A DNA stretch of 28,032 nt from NCBI GenBank assembly GCA_964445745.1, contig CAYULU010000024.1, forward strand, positions 1-28,032. The letters run 5' to 3'. The notes under the pieces were generated by a model. It had not been told where the DNA came from. It made no database searches and was given only the letters and a program-made list of their open reading frames with translations. Both the position numbers and the translations under genes were made by a program. Within the stretch, counting starts at the first letter, position 1. Each line of letters starts with the position of its first letter. Positions 17,644-24,334 of this stretch are shown in pieces. The DNA comes from UBA1443 sp964445745 (GTDB taxonomy: Bacteria; Omnitrophota; Omnitrophia; Omnitrophales; Aquincolibacteriaceae).

Positions 17644-17693
17644 CGATTTATAACAGAACCTGTTTTCCGCGTAAAGATAAGGAGGAGATTCCC

Positions 17694-19307
17694 ATGTTAG
17701 GTGAATCCCGAAAAAGAAAACGTTTTAGAATGGTTATCCCTGCGTTTCCCGCGTTTAATATTTATTCAACAGCTGCCAAAAAGACGACGGCCCTGGGGCC
17801 GGTGTGCGTCGCGACGACAGTCAGCGAAATGGGCGGATGGGATGTTGAAGTCATTGATGAAAACAATATGCGGCTGTATGGGCCCAAAGACGAAGAGGGC
17901 GGCGCTGATCACAAGTTGCTTCAGGAAATCAGGCCGGCGGACATCGTTGGGCTTTACGGCGGATTAACGAGCACGATTCCGAGGCTTTATCGAGTGGCCC
18001 GTTTTTACAAAGATCAAGGGGTTACGACCATCGCGGGCGGACACCACTTTACTCCGGAAACGGTCGAGGAGGCTTTATCCTCCGGGGTCGATTATGTGGT
18101 GTTTGGCGAGGGCGAAGAAACCATCAAGGAACTGATTCGCGCGCTCGAAAAGGGGACAGAGATTCGGGGAATTCAAGGCGTTGTGTATCGCGATCAGGGT
18201 CAGATTGTTTTTAACCCGCCCCGGGAGCCGATGGCAACTTTCGACCATTTGCCGATGCCCAATTTTTCTCTTGTACGTTACGCCAGGATCAAGATCTTCC
18301 CGCTTGAAAGAATTCGCGGATGCGGAATGAATTGCGAATTTTGCGCCGTGAAGGGGCGGCCGAGATGTGCCCCCGCCGAGCGGCAGATGGAAAATGTGAG
18401 ACTGCTTGTGGAGACTTACGGCGCCAAGAAGTTTTTTATTGTGGACGATCTCTTCGGCCAACAAAGGGAAGAGACACTGAAGTTTTGCCGGTTACTCAAG
18501 GAGTACCGGAAAAAAATCCGGAAAAAATTATGGTTTATGGTTCAGATCCGGCTGGACAAGGCCAAAGATCCGGAACTTCTCGCGTTGATGTATGAGGCGG
18601 GGGTCCGGGTGGTTGCGATTGGCTATGAAACGCCTATTAAAGAAGAATTGCTCGCGATGAACAAGTGTATCATTCCCGAAGAAATGGTGGCCCTCACCCG
18701 GGTCTATCACCATTACGGGTTTTTGGTGCACGGAATGTTTATTTTTGGTTATCCGTCGAAGGAGGGGGAGAAGTTTTATATGACGGCCCAGGAACGGATG
18801 AAGCGATTTAAGGCATTTATCAAAAAAGCGAAGCTGGACACGATCCAGGTTCTTCTTCCCATTCCCATGCCCGGAACGCGGCTCAGGGAACGGCTTCAGG
18901 AACAGGGGAGGGTCTATCCGCTTCAGGATGTGGGCTGGGAATACTATGACGGCAACTTCCCGCTTTTGGAGCCCGATGCACCTCTGACGGCGCAGGAAAA
19001 CCAAAAGGCAATTAAAAAAATCATGGGGATGATCTATCAGTTCAAAAATATCTTGCTCGCGATTTTAAACATTGTTTCCCTTCCCTCCCTCGTTTTCTTT
19101 CTGCATGATCTGAAATTGGGGTGGCGGGGATGGTTTCATTCCTGGCGGAACAATCTGATGCGTTTTGGCGGATGGATTACCGTGAGAAAATGGACCCGGC
19201 AATTCAAAAAAGATGATTTTCTGGACCGGTTAAAAAGGGCACAGGACAGCATCCATTCAAAGCCGGCCTCTGTCGGAAACGTTCCGGCGGCGGAAACGGT
19301 AAGCTAG
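17694..19307 (+). CDS. B12-binding-domain radical SAM protein
   Basis: The N-terminal domain (about 10-150) is a cobalamin-binding Rossmann-type domain (GPVCVATTVSEMGGWDVEVIDE, then a GLYGGLTSTIPR helix) without the DxHxxG lower-ligand motif. The radical SAM barrel follows, with the CxxxCxxC cluster at C210, C214, C217 (RGCGMNCEFC). A glycine-rich VVAIGYE and an IFGYP segment are typical of the family. The last 90 residues hold a hydrophobic stretch (ILLAILNIVSLPSLVFFL) and a basic tail, suggesting membrane association. ATG 17694 has GGAGG at 17681-17685, spaced 8 nt. Relatives include HpnP- and BchE-like methylases and cyclases acting on lipids, tetrapyrroles or peptides. No partner enzyme is adjacent, so the substrate is unknown. 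Confidence 0.85.
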   Translation: MLGESRKRKRFRMVIPAFPAFNIYSTAAKKTTALGPVCVATTVSEMGGWDVEVIDENNMRLYGPKDEEGGADHKLLQEIRPADIVGLYGGLTSTIPRLYRVARFYKDQGVTTIAGGHHFTPETVEEALSSGVDYVVFGEGEETIKELIRALEKGTEIRGIQGVVYRDQGQIVFNPPREPMATFDHLPMPNFSLVRYARIKIFPLERIRGCGMNCEFCAVKGRPRCAPAERQMENVRLLVETYGAKKFFIVDDLFGQQREETLKFCRLLKEYRKKIRKKLWFMVQIRLDKAKDPELLALMYEAGVRVVAIGYETPIKEELLAMNKCIIPEEMVALTRVYHHYGFLVHGMFIFGYPSKEGEKFYMTAQERMKRFKAFIKKAKLDTIQVLLPIPMPGTRLRERLQEQGRVYPLQDVGWEYYDGNFPLLEPDAPLTAQENQKAIKKIMGMIYQFKNILLAILNIVSLPSLVFFLHDLKLGWRGWFHSWRNNLMRFGGWITVRKWTRQFKKDDFLDRLKRAQDSIHSKPASVGNVPAAETVS

Positions 19308-19648
19308 ATTCCGATACAGGATTGTCAGCCCCCGGCCCATTTCAAGGGCGCGTCCAAACTTGAAATGAAAAGGGGGTTCTGCGCAAACGGATTCTAAAGA
19401 AGATATCTTCCAGATTTTCCCCTTTTTATAGCCACTCTGACCTAGCGTTTTAAAGGTCTTGGTGAACTGTGCTTTTCCTTCGATTTCTGATAAAACTCTT
19501 CAGGGAGCATCTGTCTCAGAGATCTAGGGGTGTATCCCTGATTTGTATATGCCCCGTCATTCTTAAATCAATATCCTCGCATGTGTGACCGTCAAAAGGC
19601 AGTTGTCATTCAAGGAAAAAATCGACAAACATGGTTGTAAAAAACTTT
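19308..19648. other. intergenic region before the accessory island
   Basis: No gene is seen in this stretch. It holds a strong inverted repeat just after the radical SAM gene, CATTTCAAG (19338-19346) and CTTGAAATG (19359-19367), nested in CCCCC (19329-19333) and GGGGG (19372-19376). It also holds a 12-bp palindrome GAAGATATCTTC at 19399-19410. The first could end transcription, but no T-run follows. Confidence 0.5.
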
Positions 19649-20302
19649 CGCTTGGGGTGCGTGCGGTCGGAGGTTCAAATCCTCTCGCCCCGATTCTTTC
19701 TTGACATAGTAAAGAACAATCGTAACAGGTACTGTGGAAATTGGGTTTTGGGGACGGTTGTTAATCACGATCAAGGCATCTTTCGCTATGCCAGGATGAA
19801 TTGTAAATGCTGGGGCTGCGCTTATTGCGCGCCAGTGAAGGCGTTGAGGCTTAGAACGGCCATCTCTGAGGCCGCAGTAGAGTACAAGCTGAATAAACTG
19901 CTTACGCTTACCCTCGATCCTTCCAAATGCGCAGCAGAAGACTCCGCAAGCTATATTAAGAGCTGCTGGGGAAAGTTTAGGGTTTATTTGGGGCGATTGA
20001 TGAAAGCGAGAACAGGTTCATCCAAATTGCCTTTTGTTTGGGTGCTGGAATTCCAGAATAATGGCTATGCTCACCTGCATGTACTCTTAGGCGAGTACAT
20101 TGAGCACTCATGGATCAAAGACGCATGGCAGGCAGTAGGGGGTGGCCGAATTGTCGATATTCGGACGGTTGATATTCGTCGGATTCCGAATTATTTATCC
20201 AAATATCTCACCAAAACCCTCATTTTGAGTACAAAAGGGAAATTACGGCGCTATTCCTGTGCCCGGGAAATAAAGTTATTTGCAAAAAATGCGGTAAAGT
20301 AG
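19631..20302 (+). CDS. HUH-endonuclease replication initiator (phiX174 gpA-like, YxxxY)
   Basis: This is a rolling-circle Rep that would nick one strand at the origin and join covalently to the 5' end. Numbered from ATG 19631: cysteines at C35, C58, C60, C63, C66 suggest a zinc finger, LTLTLDPS is motif I, H148/H150 in AHLHVLL is the metal-binding HUH motif, and YLSKYLTK (Y188, Y192, K195) matches the two-tyrosine YxxKYxxK motif of phiX174 gpA-type Reps. The frame is open from 19631, but codons 8-21 are the tRNA fragment, so that start is doubtful. RYCGNW (residue 33 on) looks like part of the protein, so translation may begin between 19694 and 19730 at a non-ATG codon, or at ATG 19796. It is short for a Rep (223 codons at most) and has no helicase domain. 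Confidence 0.7.
   Translation: MVVKNFRLGCVRSEVQILSPRFFLDIVKNNRNRYCGNWVLGTVVNHDQGIFRYARMNCKCWGCAYCAPVKALRLRTAISEAAVEYKLNKLLTLTLDPSKCAAEDSASYIKSCWGKFRVYLGRLMKARTGSSKLPFVWVLEFQNNGYAHLHVLLGEYIEHSWIKDAWQAVGGGRIVDIRTVDIRRIPNYLSKYLTKTLILSTKGKLRRYSCAREIKLFAKNAVK
19649..19693 (+). pseudogene. 3' half of tRNA-Pro(GGG), probable att site scar
   Basis: The segment reads as the tRNA-Pro 3' half: end of the anticodon stem (CGC), loop TTGGGGT with anticodon GGG (19652-19658), stem GCGTG, variable CGGTC, T stem and loop GGAGG-TTCAAAT-CCTCT (19669-19685), acceptor CGCCCCG and discriminator A (19693). CCA is not encoded. The expected 5' half (CGGGGCG..., D arm) is absent; AT-rich unrelated sequence joins in the anticodon stem. 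Integrases commonly cross over at this point, so this is best read as one attachment-site copy. Confidence 0.7.
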
Positions 20303-20565
20303 CCCTGGAAATTAATTAAAAGGGGGATTAAATCTTTGAAATTCTGGTCTGGGAAAAGCGCATTTAACGAGAAAAACAACACATTTGACGAATTAATCTC
20401 GTTCGATTCGAATAAATCGTTTTTATTCCAACCAATTTCGATTTATCCGGGAAATTCCGTCTAAAGAGCGTTAATCGGTAATTTAAATACGGTATTAATT
20501 GAATTATCTCGAATTACGGAATTATTCGGAGTTTTCGAAATAACAGGGATATTAAATCGGGAAAA
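20303..20565. other. AT-rich intergenic region with short repeats, candidate origin
   Basis: This 263-bp stretch lies between rep and the excisionase-like gene. It is very AT-rich but studded with CG, giving repeated TTCGAA-like and AATTCG-like words. GAATTA recurs at 20390, 20501, 20511 and 20519, and GAATTAATCTCG near 20390 resembles GAATTATCTCG at 20501. TTCGATTCGAA is a small perfect palindrome. Iteron-like repeats beside a rep gene suggest a replication or transfer origin. This is inference from position and composition only. Confidence 0.3.
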
Positions 20566-20772
20566 ATGGACGAATTATTAACGGCAAAACAGGTTTCTGA
20601 ATGGCTAAGAGTTCACCAGAATACCATTTATGTCTGGGTAACTCGCCGTGAGATCCCGTTTCTTAAGCTTCCCGGCAATACAACCCGATTTCCGCGAATT
20701 AAAATCGAAACCTGGCTCCAAAAACGACTCGCTATTGGAAAACCTCTCGAAAAGGGGATTTATTTGGATTGA
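20566..20772 (+). CDS. excisionase-family helix-turn-helix protein
   Basis: This 68-aa protein is a single winged-HTH domain of the MerR/excisionase type (HTH_17). LLTAKQVSEWLRVHQNTIYVWVTRREIPFLKLPGNTTRF has the classic pattern of an HTH whose second helix is followed by a short wing and the residues xxRxxxxxIExWL. Such proteins act as recombination directionality factors or small regulators on plasmids, phages and integrative elements. The ribosome binding site is weak (GGGAAAA before the ATG). It lies 264 bp after rep on the same strand and ends 12 bp from the convergent 346-aa gene. Confidence 0.75.
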   Translation: MDELLTAKQVSEWLRVHQNTIYVWVTRREIPFLKLPGNTTRFPRIKIETWLQKRLAIGKPLEKGIYLD

Positions 20773-20784
20773 AAAATTTTGTTT

Positions 20785-21825
20785 TTAGGAAGGCGGATTT
20801 AGATAGGAATTATATCTTTTAACCATACTTCTAATTTCATGGGTGGGCGGCAATGATAGGAGATCCGCAATATGTTCTAAAGAGATAATCTGGTTATGGA
20901 TATTCGGATCAGAACAATTTAAGGCCAAAGTGATTAAATCTTCAGATGGTAAGCTTTTTTTGAATTTATTTTTAAAATCAAGATAGTATGAAGGAATAGT
21001 CGTAGATAATAGCGAGGAAAGTTCATCGACGCTATTTATCGTTTCATTAGTAGTTTTTTCAAAACGGCCAAATGAAAAGTATATTTGCAATAATTCGCTT
21101 TCATCGGGTAGTTTTGGTATATCGGAATTAATATATGCACGATATAAGGATCTCCCGAAAATCCCATATCTTTTAAATATTAAAAAACAAGAACCGTGAA
21201 TATGCGGCGCTAACATAATCGGTTGAAGATGATTTTGCCGGGCTTTATGAACTAGCGACCATATTTCTGTGCTGTTTGGATATATCCAATCAATTATATT
21301 ATAAAGCCTTAAGATGAAGTCTTTTTCGTTAATAGAAAAAGCAAACTCCAAAAATCGTTTATTTTTATCGAAATATTCCTCATTGATATGAAAAACGGCT
21401 GGTGATTTTTTGAATTGGTTGAGTAGTTCAATGGAAATGTTTTGCTCCGTTATCATGTCCATCGTTTTGGCTAATAATGGTGCTTTTTGCTTTATTACTT
21501 CTTTAACAGCCAAGTTGGATTCTTTTATTCGCGAGAAAAATAAAATGTCATTTACAGTTGTTTTTTCCAGAAAAGAAGTTTTTTGAAATAGTTGGGAATT
21601 AAGGACGATTTCTACTGTCCATGGATCAAGCCGAGAGCGGCCAGGTCCGACTTCGCAAAGGTTGTATTTAATTTCGAGCTTGCTCGCGGCTATAGCCTGG
21701 CTCAATAATTTGCTAATCCGGTGCTCAACATAGAGACATATTTCCGAAAAGGGGAGTTCTAGGACGTGCTTTCTAGAGATTTTCTTTTTAATGGCGTTTA
21801 TTTTTTTTAAGCGTAAATAGGTCAT
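20785..21825 (-). CDS. hypothetical protein, island-encoded, function not recognised
   Basis: This 346-aa protein has a basic N-terminus (RLKKINAIKKKISRKH) and no signal peptide or clear membrane segment. Visible landmarks are GPGRSRLDPWTVEIVL (about 60-75) and a well-packed segment QPIMLAPHIHGSCFLIFKRYG (about 205-225). The latter is followed by a charged C-terminus ending near SYLNPPS. The alternation of a DPWTVEIV strand with later hydrophobic strands is loosely reminiscent of restriction-like nuclease folds, but no complete PD-(D/E)xK set is visible and I do not assign one. It is AT-rich like its neighbours. It is divergent from the nucleotidyltransferase operon, and a TATAAT-containing palindrome lies 11 bp upstream of its start, suggesting a very short leader and possible autoregulation. 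Confidence 0.7.
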   Translation of the reverse strand: MTYLRLKKINAIKKKISRKHVLELPFSEICLYVEHRISKLLSQAIAASKLEIKYNLCEVGPGRSRLDPWTVEIVLNSQLFQKTSFLEKTTVNDILFFSRIKESNLAVKEVIKQKAPLLAKTMDMITEQNISIELLNQFKKSPAVFHINEEYFDKNKRFLEFAFSINEKDFILRLYNIIDWIYPNSTEIWSLVHKARQNHLQPIMLAPHIHGSCFLIFKRYGIFGRSLYRAYINSDIPKLPDESELLQIYFSFGRFEKTTNETINSVDELSSLLSTTIPSYYLDFKNKFKKSLPSEDLITLALNCSDPNIHNQIISLEHIADLLSLPPTHEIRSMVKRYNSYLNPPS

Positions 21826-21835
21826 ATTGGTTTCG

Positions 21836-21855
21836 GTGTTATTATATTATAACAC
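21836..21855. promoter_or_regulatory. palindromic site 1 before the 346-aa gene
   Basis: GTGTTA-TTATATTA-TAACAC is a 20-bp palindrome-like site. Its 16-bp core GTTATTATATTATAAC recurs at 21936-21951. On the minus strand the core contains TATAAT, placed to serve as the -10 box for the gene that starts at 21825. An operator overlapping the promoter is the likely reading. Confidence 0.5.
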
Positions 21856-21933
21856 TAAATAGACGCACATAATGTAACTCTATGATATTAAAAGGCTTAC
21901 AAATTGAACAGCTAATTTCGATTATTTTCATCA

Positions 21934-21953
21934 ACGTTATTATATTATAACGT
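21934..21953. promoter_or_regulatory. palindromic site 2
   Basis: ACGTTA-TTATATTA-TAACGT has the same 16-bp core as site 1, with different but again complementary outer bases. The centres are 98 bp apart. It is likely the second binding site of the same regulator, or a second promoter -10. Confidence 0.5.
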
Positions 21954-21990
21954 TAATCTATTTTTAATTGATTTTCGAGACTATTTCGTT

Positions 21991-22097
21991 ATTATTACCA
22001 ATAAATACTGTTTTAAATGTAAATTTCATTGGTAAAAAAAGATTTGCTTTTATTACCAATAAAATGTATAATTTAAATGTAGAACATTGGTAATAAA
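21991..22097 (+). promoter_or_regulatory. duplicated palindromic operator with promoter for the nucleotidyltransferase operon
   Basis: Two related inverted repeats lie in tandem about 57 bp apart. The first has arms TTACCAAT (21995-22002) and ATTGGTAA (22028-22035). The second has perfect 13-bp arms, TTTTATTACCAAT (22048-22060) and ATTGGTAATAAAA (22085-22097). A good sigma70 promoter is embedded: TTGCTT (22044-22049), 17 nt, TATAAT (22067-22072). The second pair brackets the -10 box and the expected transcription start. GGGGG at 22099-22103 is the ribosome binding site of the first gene. This layout suggests autorepression. Confidence 0.65.
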
Positions 22098-22108
22098 AGG
22101 GGGATGTT

Positions 22109-22459
22109 ATGGTGCTACTCGAGGACATGCTAAAAGAAGAAATAGTGAATAGCGAGAGGAGGAAGCATTCTTTGGAAGTCGTCTTGAAAGATCTGCCAAA
22201 GGGGTGTTTCGTCAAAAAAAGGATAAACGGAAGATTGTATAATTATCAGGCCCATTGGGTTCCTTCGATAAAAAAAATGAAATTTGACTACATCCCTAAC
22301 GAAAAGTTTGAGGAAGTTTCTGCTGCTACTATAAAAAGAAAGAAATTAGAGAATCAACTTAAGATGTTGAATCTGCAAATACAATTCTTAAGGAAAGCCA
22401 TACATGCCAGAGCATTTAAGCTTGCTCACAAATATTCTGGAGTTGCTTCGCAAGAATAA
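22109..22459 (+). CDS. small basic coiled-coil protein paired with nucleotidyltransferase (DUF6788-like)
   Basis: This is a 116-aa, lysine/arginine-rich protein. A central LPKGCFVKKRINGRLYNYQAHW pattern resembles the short beta-hairpin domain (GSxxKKxINGxxYYY) of DUF6788-like proteins found on mobile elements. It is flanked by a helical N-terminus and a predicted coiled coil (TIKRKKLENQLKMLNLQIQFLRKAI, about 74-100). The start ATG 22109 follows a G-rich ribosome binding site by 5 nt. Its last 56 nt overlap the next gene in another frame, which implies translational coupling. As the first gene of an autoregulated pair it would fit an antitoxin or operator-binding role, but I see no confirmed DNA-binding domain. 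Confidence 0.7.
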   Translation: MVLLEDMLKEEIVNSERRKHSLEVVLKDLPKGCFVKKRINGRLYNYQAHWVPSIKKMKFDYIPNEKFEEVSAATIKRKKLENQLKMLNLQIQFLRKAIHARAFKLAHKYSGVASQE

Positions 22460-23087
22460 CTGTTTGGACAAATTGATAATTGTGGGTTCGTGGGCTACCT
22501 ACTTTTACGCGTATTATTATGACCATCCGAGCTATCAACCCATTCTGAGAACCACTGATATAGATTTTCTTGTTCCTCATGCGCGATCACGTATTACATT
22601 AATAGATTTAAACCACGCATTAGAACAGCTAGGCTTTTATCCCTCCAATGATCCCATTACAGATACGATTGTTTATGATAAAGCTGATTTTACAATTGAA
22701 TTTTTAGTGCCAGAGTTAGGTGCTGGAAAAGATAAATCTGTGGAAATCAAGGAGCTTAATGTTAGTGCGCAACCTTTGAGATATTTAACTATGCTAAGTG
22801 AGAATGTAATGTTGGTTCAATACTATGACTATAAAGTTAAAGTTCCTGACCCGGTAGCTTATGTTTTCCATAAGTTATTAGTGAGTCCTAGACGTAAAAA
22901 AGAAGAAGAAAGTCTTAAGGATTACCAATCGGCAAGTGAGCTAGCACAATTTCTCAAGGGAAAAGGTATGATTGAAAATATTCAAGGTTTCTTTAAATTA
23001 TCCCCAAAAGGGTGGAAGAGAACAATTTTAGAGACACTTGGAAAATATAAAGATACGGATCTAATAAAAGATTTGCACGCACCCTAA
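22404..23087 (+). CDS. GSU2403-family nucleotidyltransferase-fold protein (NTP_transf_8)
   Basis: This is a 227-aa pol-beta-fold nucleotidyltransferase. The signature GSW (VGSWATYFYAY, about residues 27-37) and the metal-binding DxD (RTTDIDFLVP, about 49-58) are both present, with a third acidic strand candidate at DFTIEFLVPE. These residues indicate an active enzyme that could transfer NMP to a protein, tRNA or small molecule. Related MNT/AbiEii/MenA-type folds act as toxins or antitoxins, but the GSU2403 branch is poorly characterised. ATG 22404 lies inside the preceding gene (56-bp overlap). A shorter product is unlikely because the helix before GSW is needed. The last 40 residues (GFFKLSPKGWKRTILETL) resemble a small winged-helix or helical cap. 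Confidence 0.8.
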   Translation: MPEHLSLLTNILELLRKNNCLDKLIIVGSWATYFYAYYYDHPSYQPILRTTDIDFLVPHARSRITLIDLNHALEQLGFYPSNDPITDTIVYDKADFTIEFLVPELGAGKDKSVEIKELNVSAQPLRYLTMLSENVMLVQYYDYKVKVPDPVAYVFHKLLVSPRRKKEEESLKDYQSASELAQFLKGKGMIENIQGFFKLSPKGWKRTILETLGKYKDTDLIKDLHAP

Positions 23088-23482
23088 CAGAGTTCTGCGA
23101 AAAAAAGTGCTACTTAATTTGCTACCTTTTTTCCGTAATTTTGACGTGGTTTAGATTGGTATGAATTGGCTAAAAATGATGCTATCTTATTGCAACAAAA
23201 TGGCTTGTGATGTAAATTGATGTGATCAAAAGAGTTATGAATTGCTAGGGGGCCAGTATAGATATTAACGGATACAAAGGTGTGCTAAACGCATTCCAAG
23301 TTAGCACAATAAGTTATGTCGTAAGTCGTTGAAATGGGGTGAGTTACAAAAAATCCTCGAAGGCACGCTTACGGTGTGTTTATATGGGTGTTTGTTGCTT
23401 TTAAATGGTGAAGATGACACTGAAAATTAAACCACCCCCAAAAAGGAGCTATGATAAAATGCCTGGGGTTATGAAAAAGTCA
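23088..23482. other. intergenic region at the right side of the island
   Basis: No convincing gene is present. The stretch holds a perfect 8-bp inverted repeat with a 12-nt spacer, TGTGCTAA (23281-23288) and TTAGCACA (23301-23308). It also holds a GATAAAATGCC promoter-like word at 23453-23463. A 73-codon frame starting at 23405 runs into the repeat array and is not believed. The right-hand att site of the island could lie here but I cannot identify it. Confidence 0.4.
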
Positions 23483-24050
23483 GAAAATTCCGGGGACACA
23501 TTACTTAATTCTCATCCGATAATCTGTCGGAAGGCTCCGGCCGGTAAGGGATCACGGTTGAGATTCTTCGGACTTCGTCCTCAGAATGACGGGGTAGGAG
23601 TGTTGCCCTCAATGCTGTCATCCTGAACGCAATGCCCGCCGGAGGCTGGATTCGTCCGTTGTTCTTGGGTGGAAAATTCCGGGGACACATTACTTAATTC
23701 TCATCCGATAATCTGTCGGAAGGCTCCGGCCGGTAAGGGATCACGGTTGAGATTCTTCGGACTTCGTCCTCAGAATGACGGGGTAGGAGTGTTGCCCTCA
23801 ATGCTGTCATCCTGAACGCAATGCCCGCCGGAGGCTGGATTCGTCCGTTGTTCTTGGGTGGAAAATTCCGGGGACACATTACTTAATTCTCATCCGATAA
23901 TCTGTCCGAGGGATTCGTCCGGTGAGGGATCACGGTTGAGATTCTTCGGACTTCGTCCTCAGAATGACGGCGTAGCAGAAAGTTCCGGGGACACATTACT
24001 TAATTCTCATCCGATAATCTGTCCGAGGGATCCGGCTGGTGCTTTTGGGT
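23483..24050 (+). repeat. tandem array of 189-bp units built on the CCGGGGACACAT end
   Basis: Units 1 (23483-23671) and 2 (23672-23860) are identical 189-bp direct repeats. Unit 3 (23861-23977) is a 117-bp variant lacking the last 72 bp, and unit 4 starts at 23978 and decays. Each begins with AAA(A/G)TTCCGGGGACACAT and TACTTAATT, the same end as the inverted-repeat elements elsewhere. Units 1-3 contain the hairpin ATTCT-TC-GGAC-TTC-GTCC-TC-AGAAT. The matching right-hand inverted end is absent. Open frames across it are repeat shadows. Confidence 0.9.
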
Positions 24051-24124
24051 GGAAAGGATCTCGTTTGATTCTTCGGGTTTCGTGGAACCGCTGAAGAATA
24101 ATCCGCAGTATCAGAACCGACAGA

Positions 24125-24334
24125 CAATGTTCTCATTAAAGAAAAGGAAGACATGCAGATAAAAGATGAAATTTTGAGGNNNNNNNNNNNNNNNNNNNNN
24201 NNNNNNNNNNNNNNNNNNNNNNNNNNNNNNNNNNNNNNNNNNNNNNNNNNNNNNNNNNNNNNNNNNNNNNNNNNNNNNNCAATGTTCTCATTAAAGAAAA
24301 GGAAGACATGCAGATAAAAGATGAAATTTTGAGG
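24125..24334. other. assembly gap (100 N) with duplicated 55-nt flanks
   Basis: N runs occupy 24180-24279. The 55 nt before the gap (24125-24179) and the 55 nt after it (24280-24334) are identical and both contain the prfC start region. This is what two contigs overlapping by one assembly k-mer look like when scaffolded without merging. The real chromosome most likely has a single copy and no gap. Confidence 0.9.

Larger units (their letters stand above)
19649..23482. mobile_element. AT-rich accessory island at a tRNA-Pro scar (boundaries approximate)
   Basis: The base composition drops sharply after 19700. The segment holds a tRNA 3' fragment, an HUH replication protein, an excisionase-like HTH protein, an unknown divergent gene and a nucleotidyltransferase pair. 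Together these suggest an integrated plasmid or ssDNA-phage-derived element. No integrase and no second copy of the tRNA fragment are in the window. The right limit is only inferred from the point where the chromosomal-style repeat array begins. Confidence 0.5.

Noticed and set aside
23405..23626. 73-aa plus-strand frame
   Set aside because: It runs from an AT-rich spacer straight into repeat unit 1 and has no recognisable domain.
23505..23879. Two identical 61-aa minus-strand proteins
   Set aside because: They are translations of the two identical 189-bp repeat units, with no ribosome binding site and repeat-derived composition.
23483..24050. CRISPR array
   Set aside because: Units are 117-189 bp, in direct contact with no unique spacers, and no cas gene is nearby.
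24154..24179. A second, truncated prfC gene before the gap
   Set aside because: It is an exact copy of the post-gap start within the 55-nt assembly overlap.
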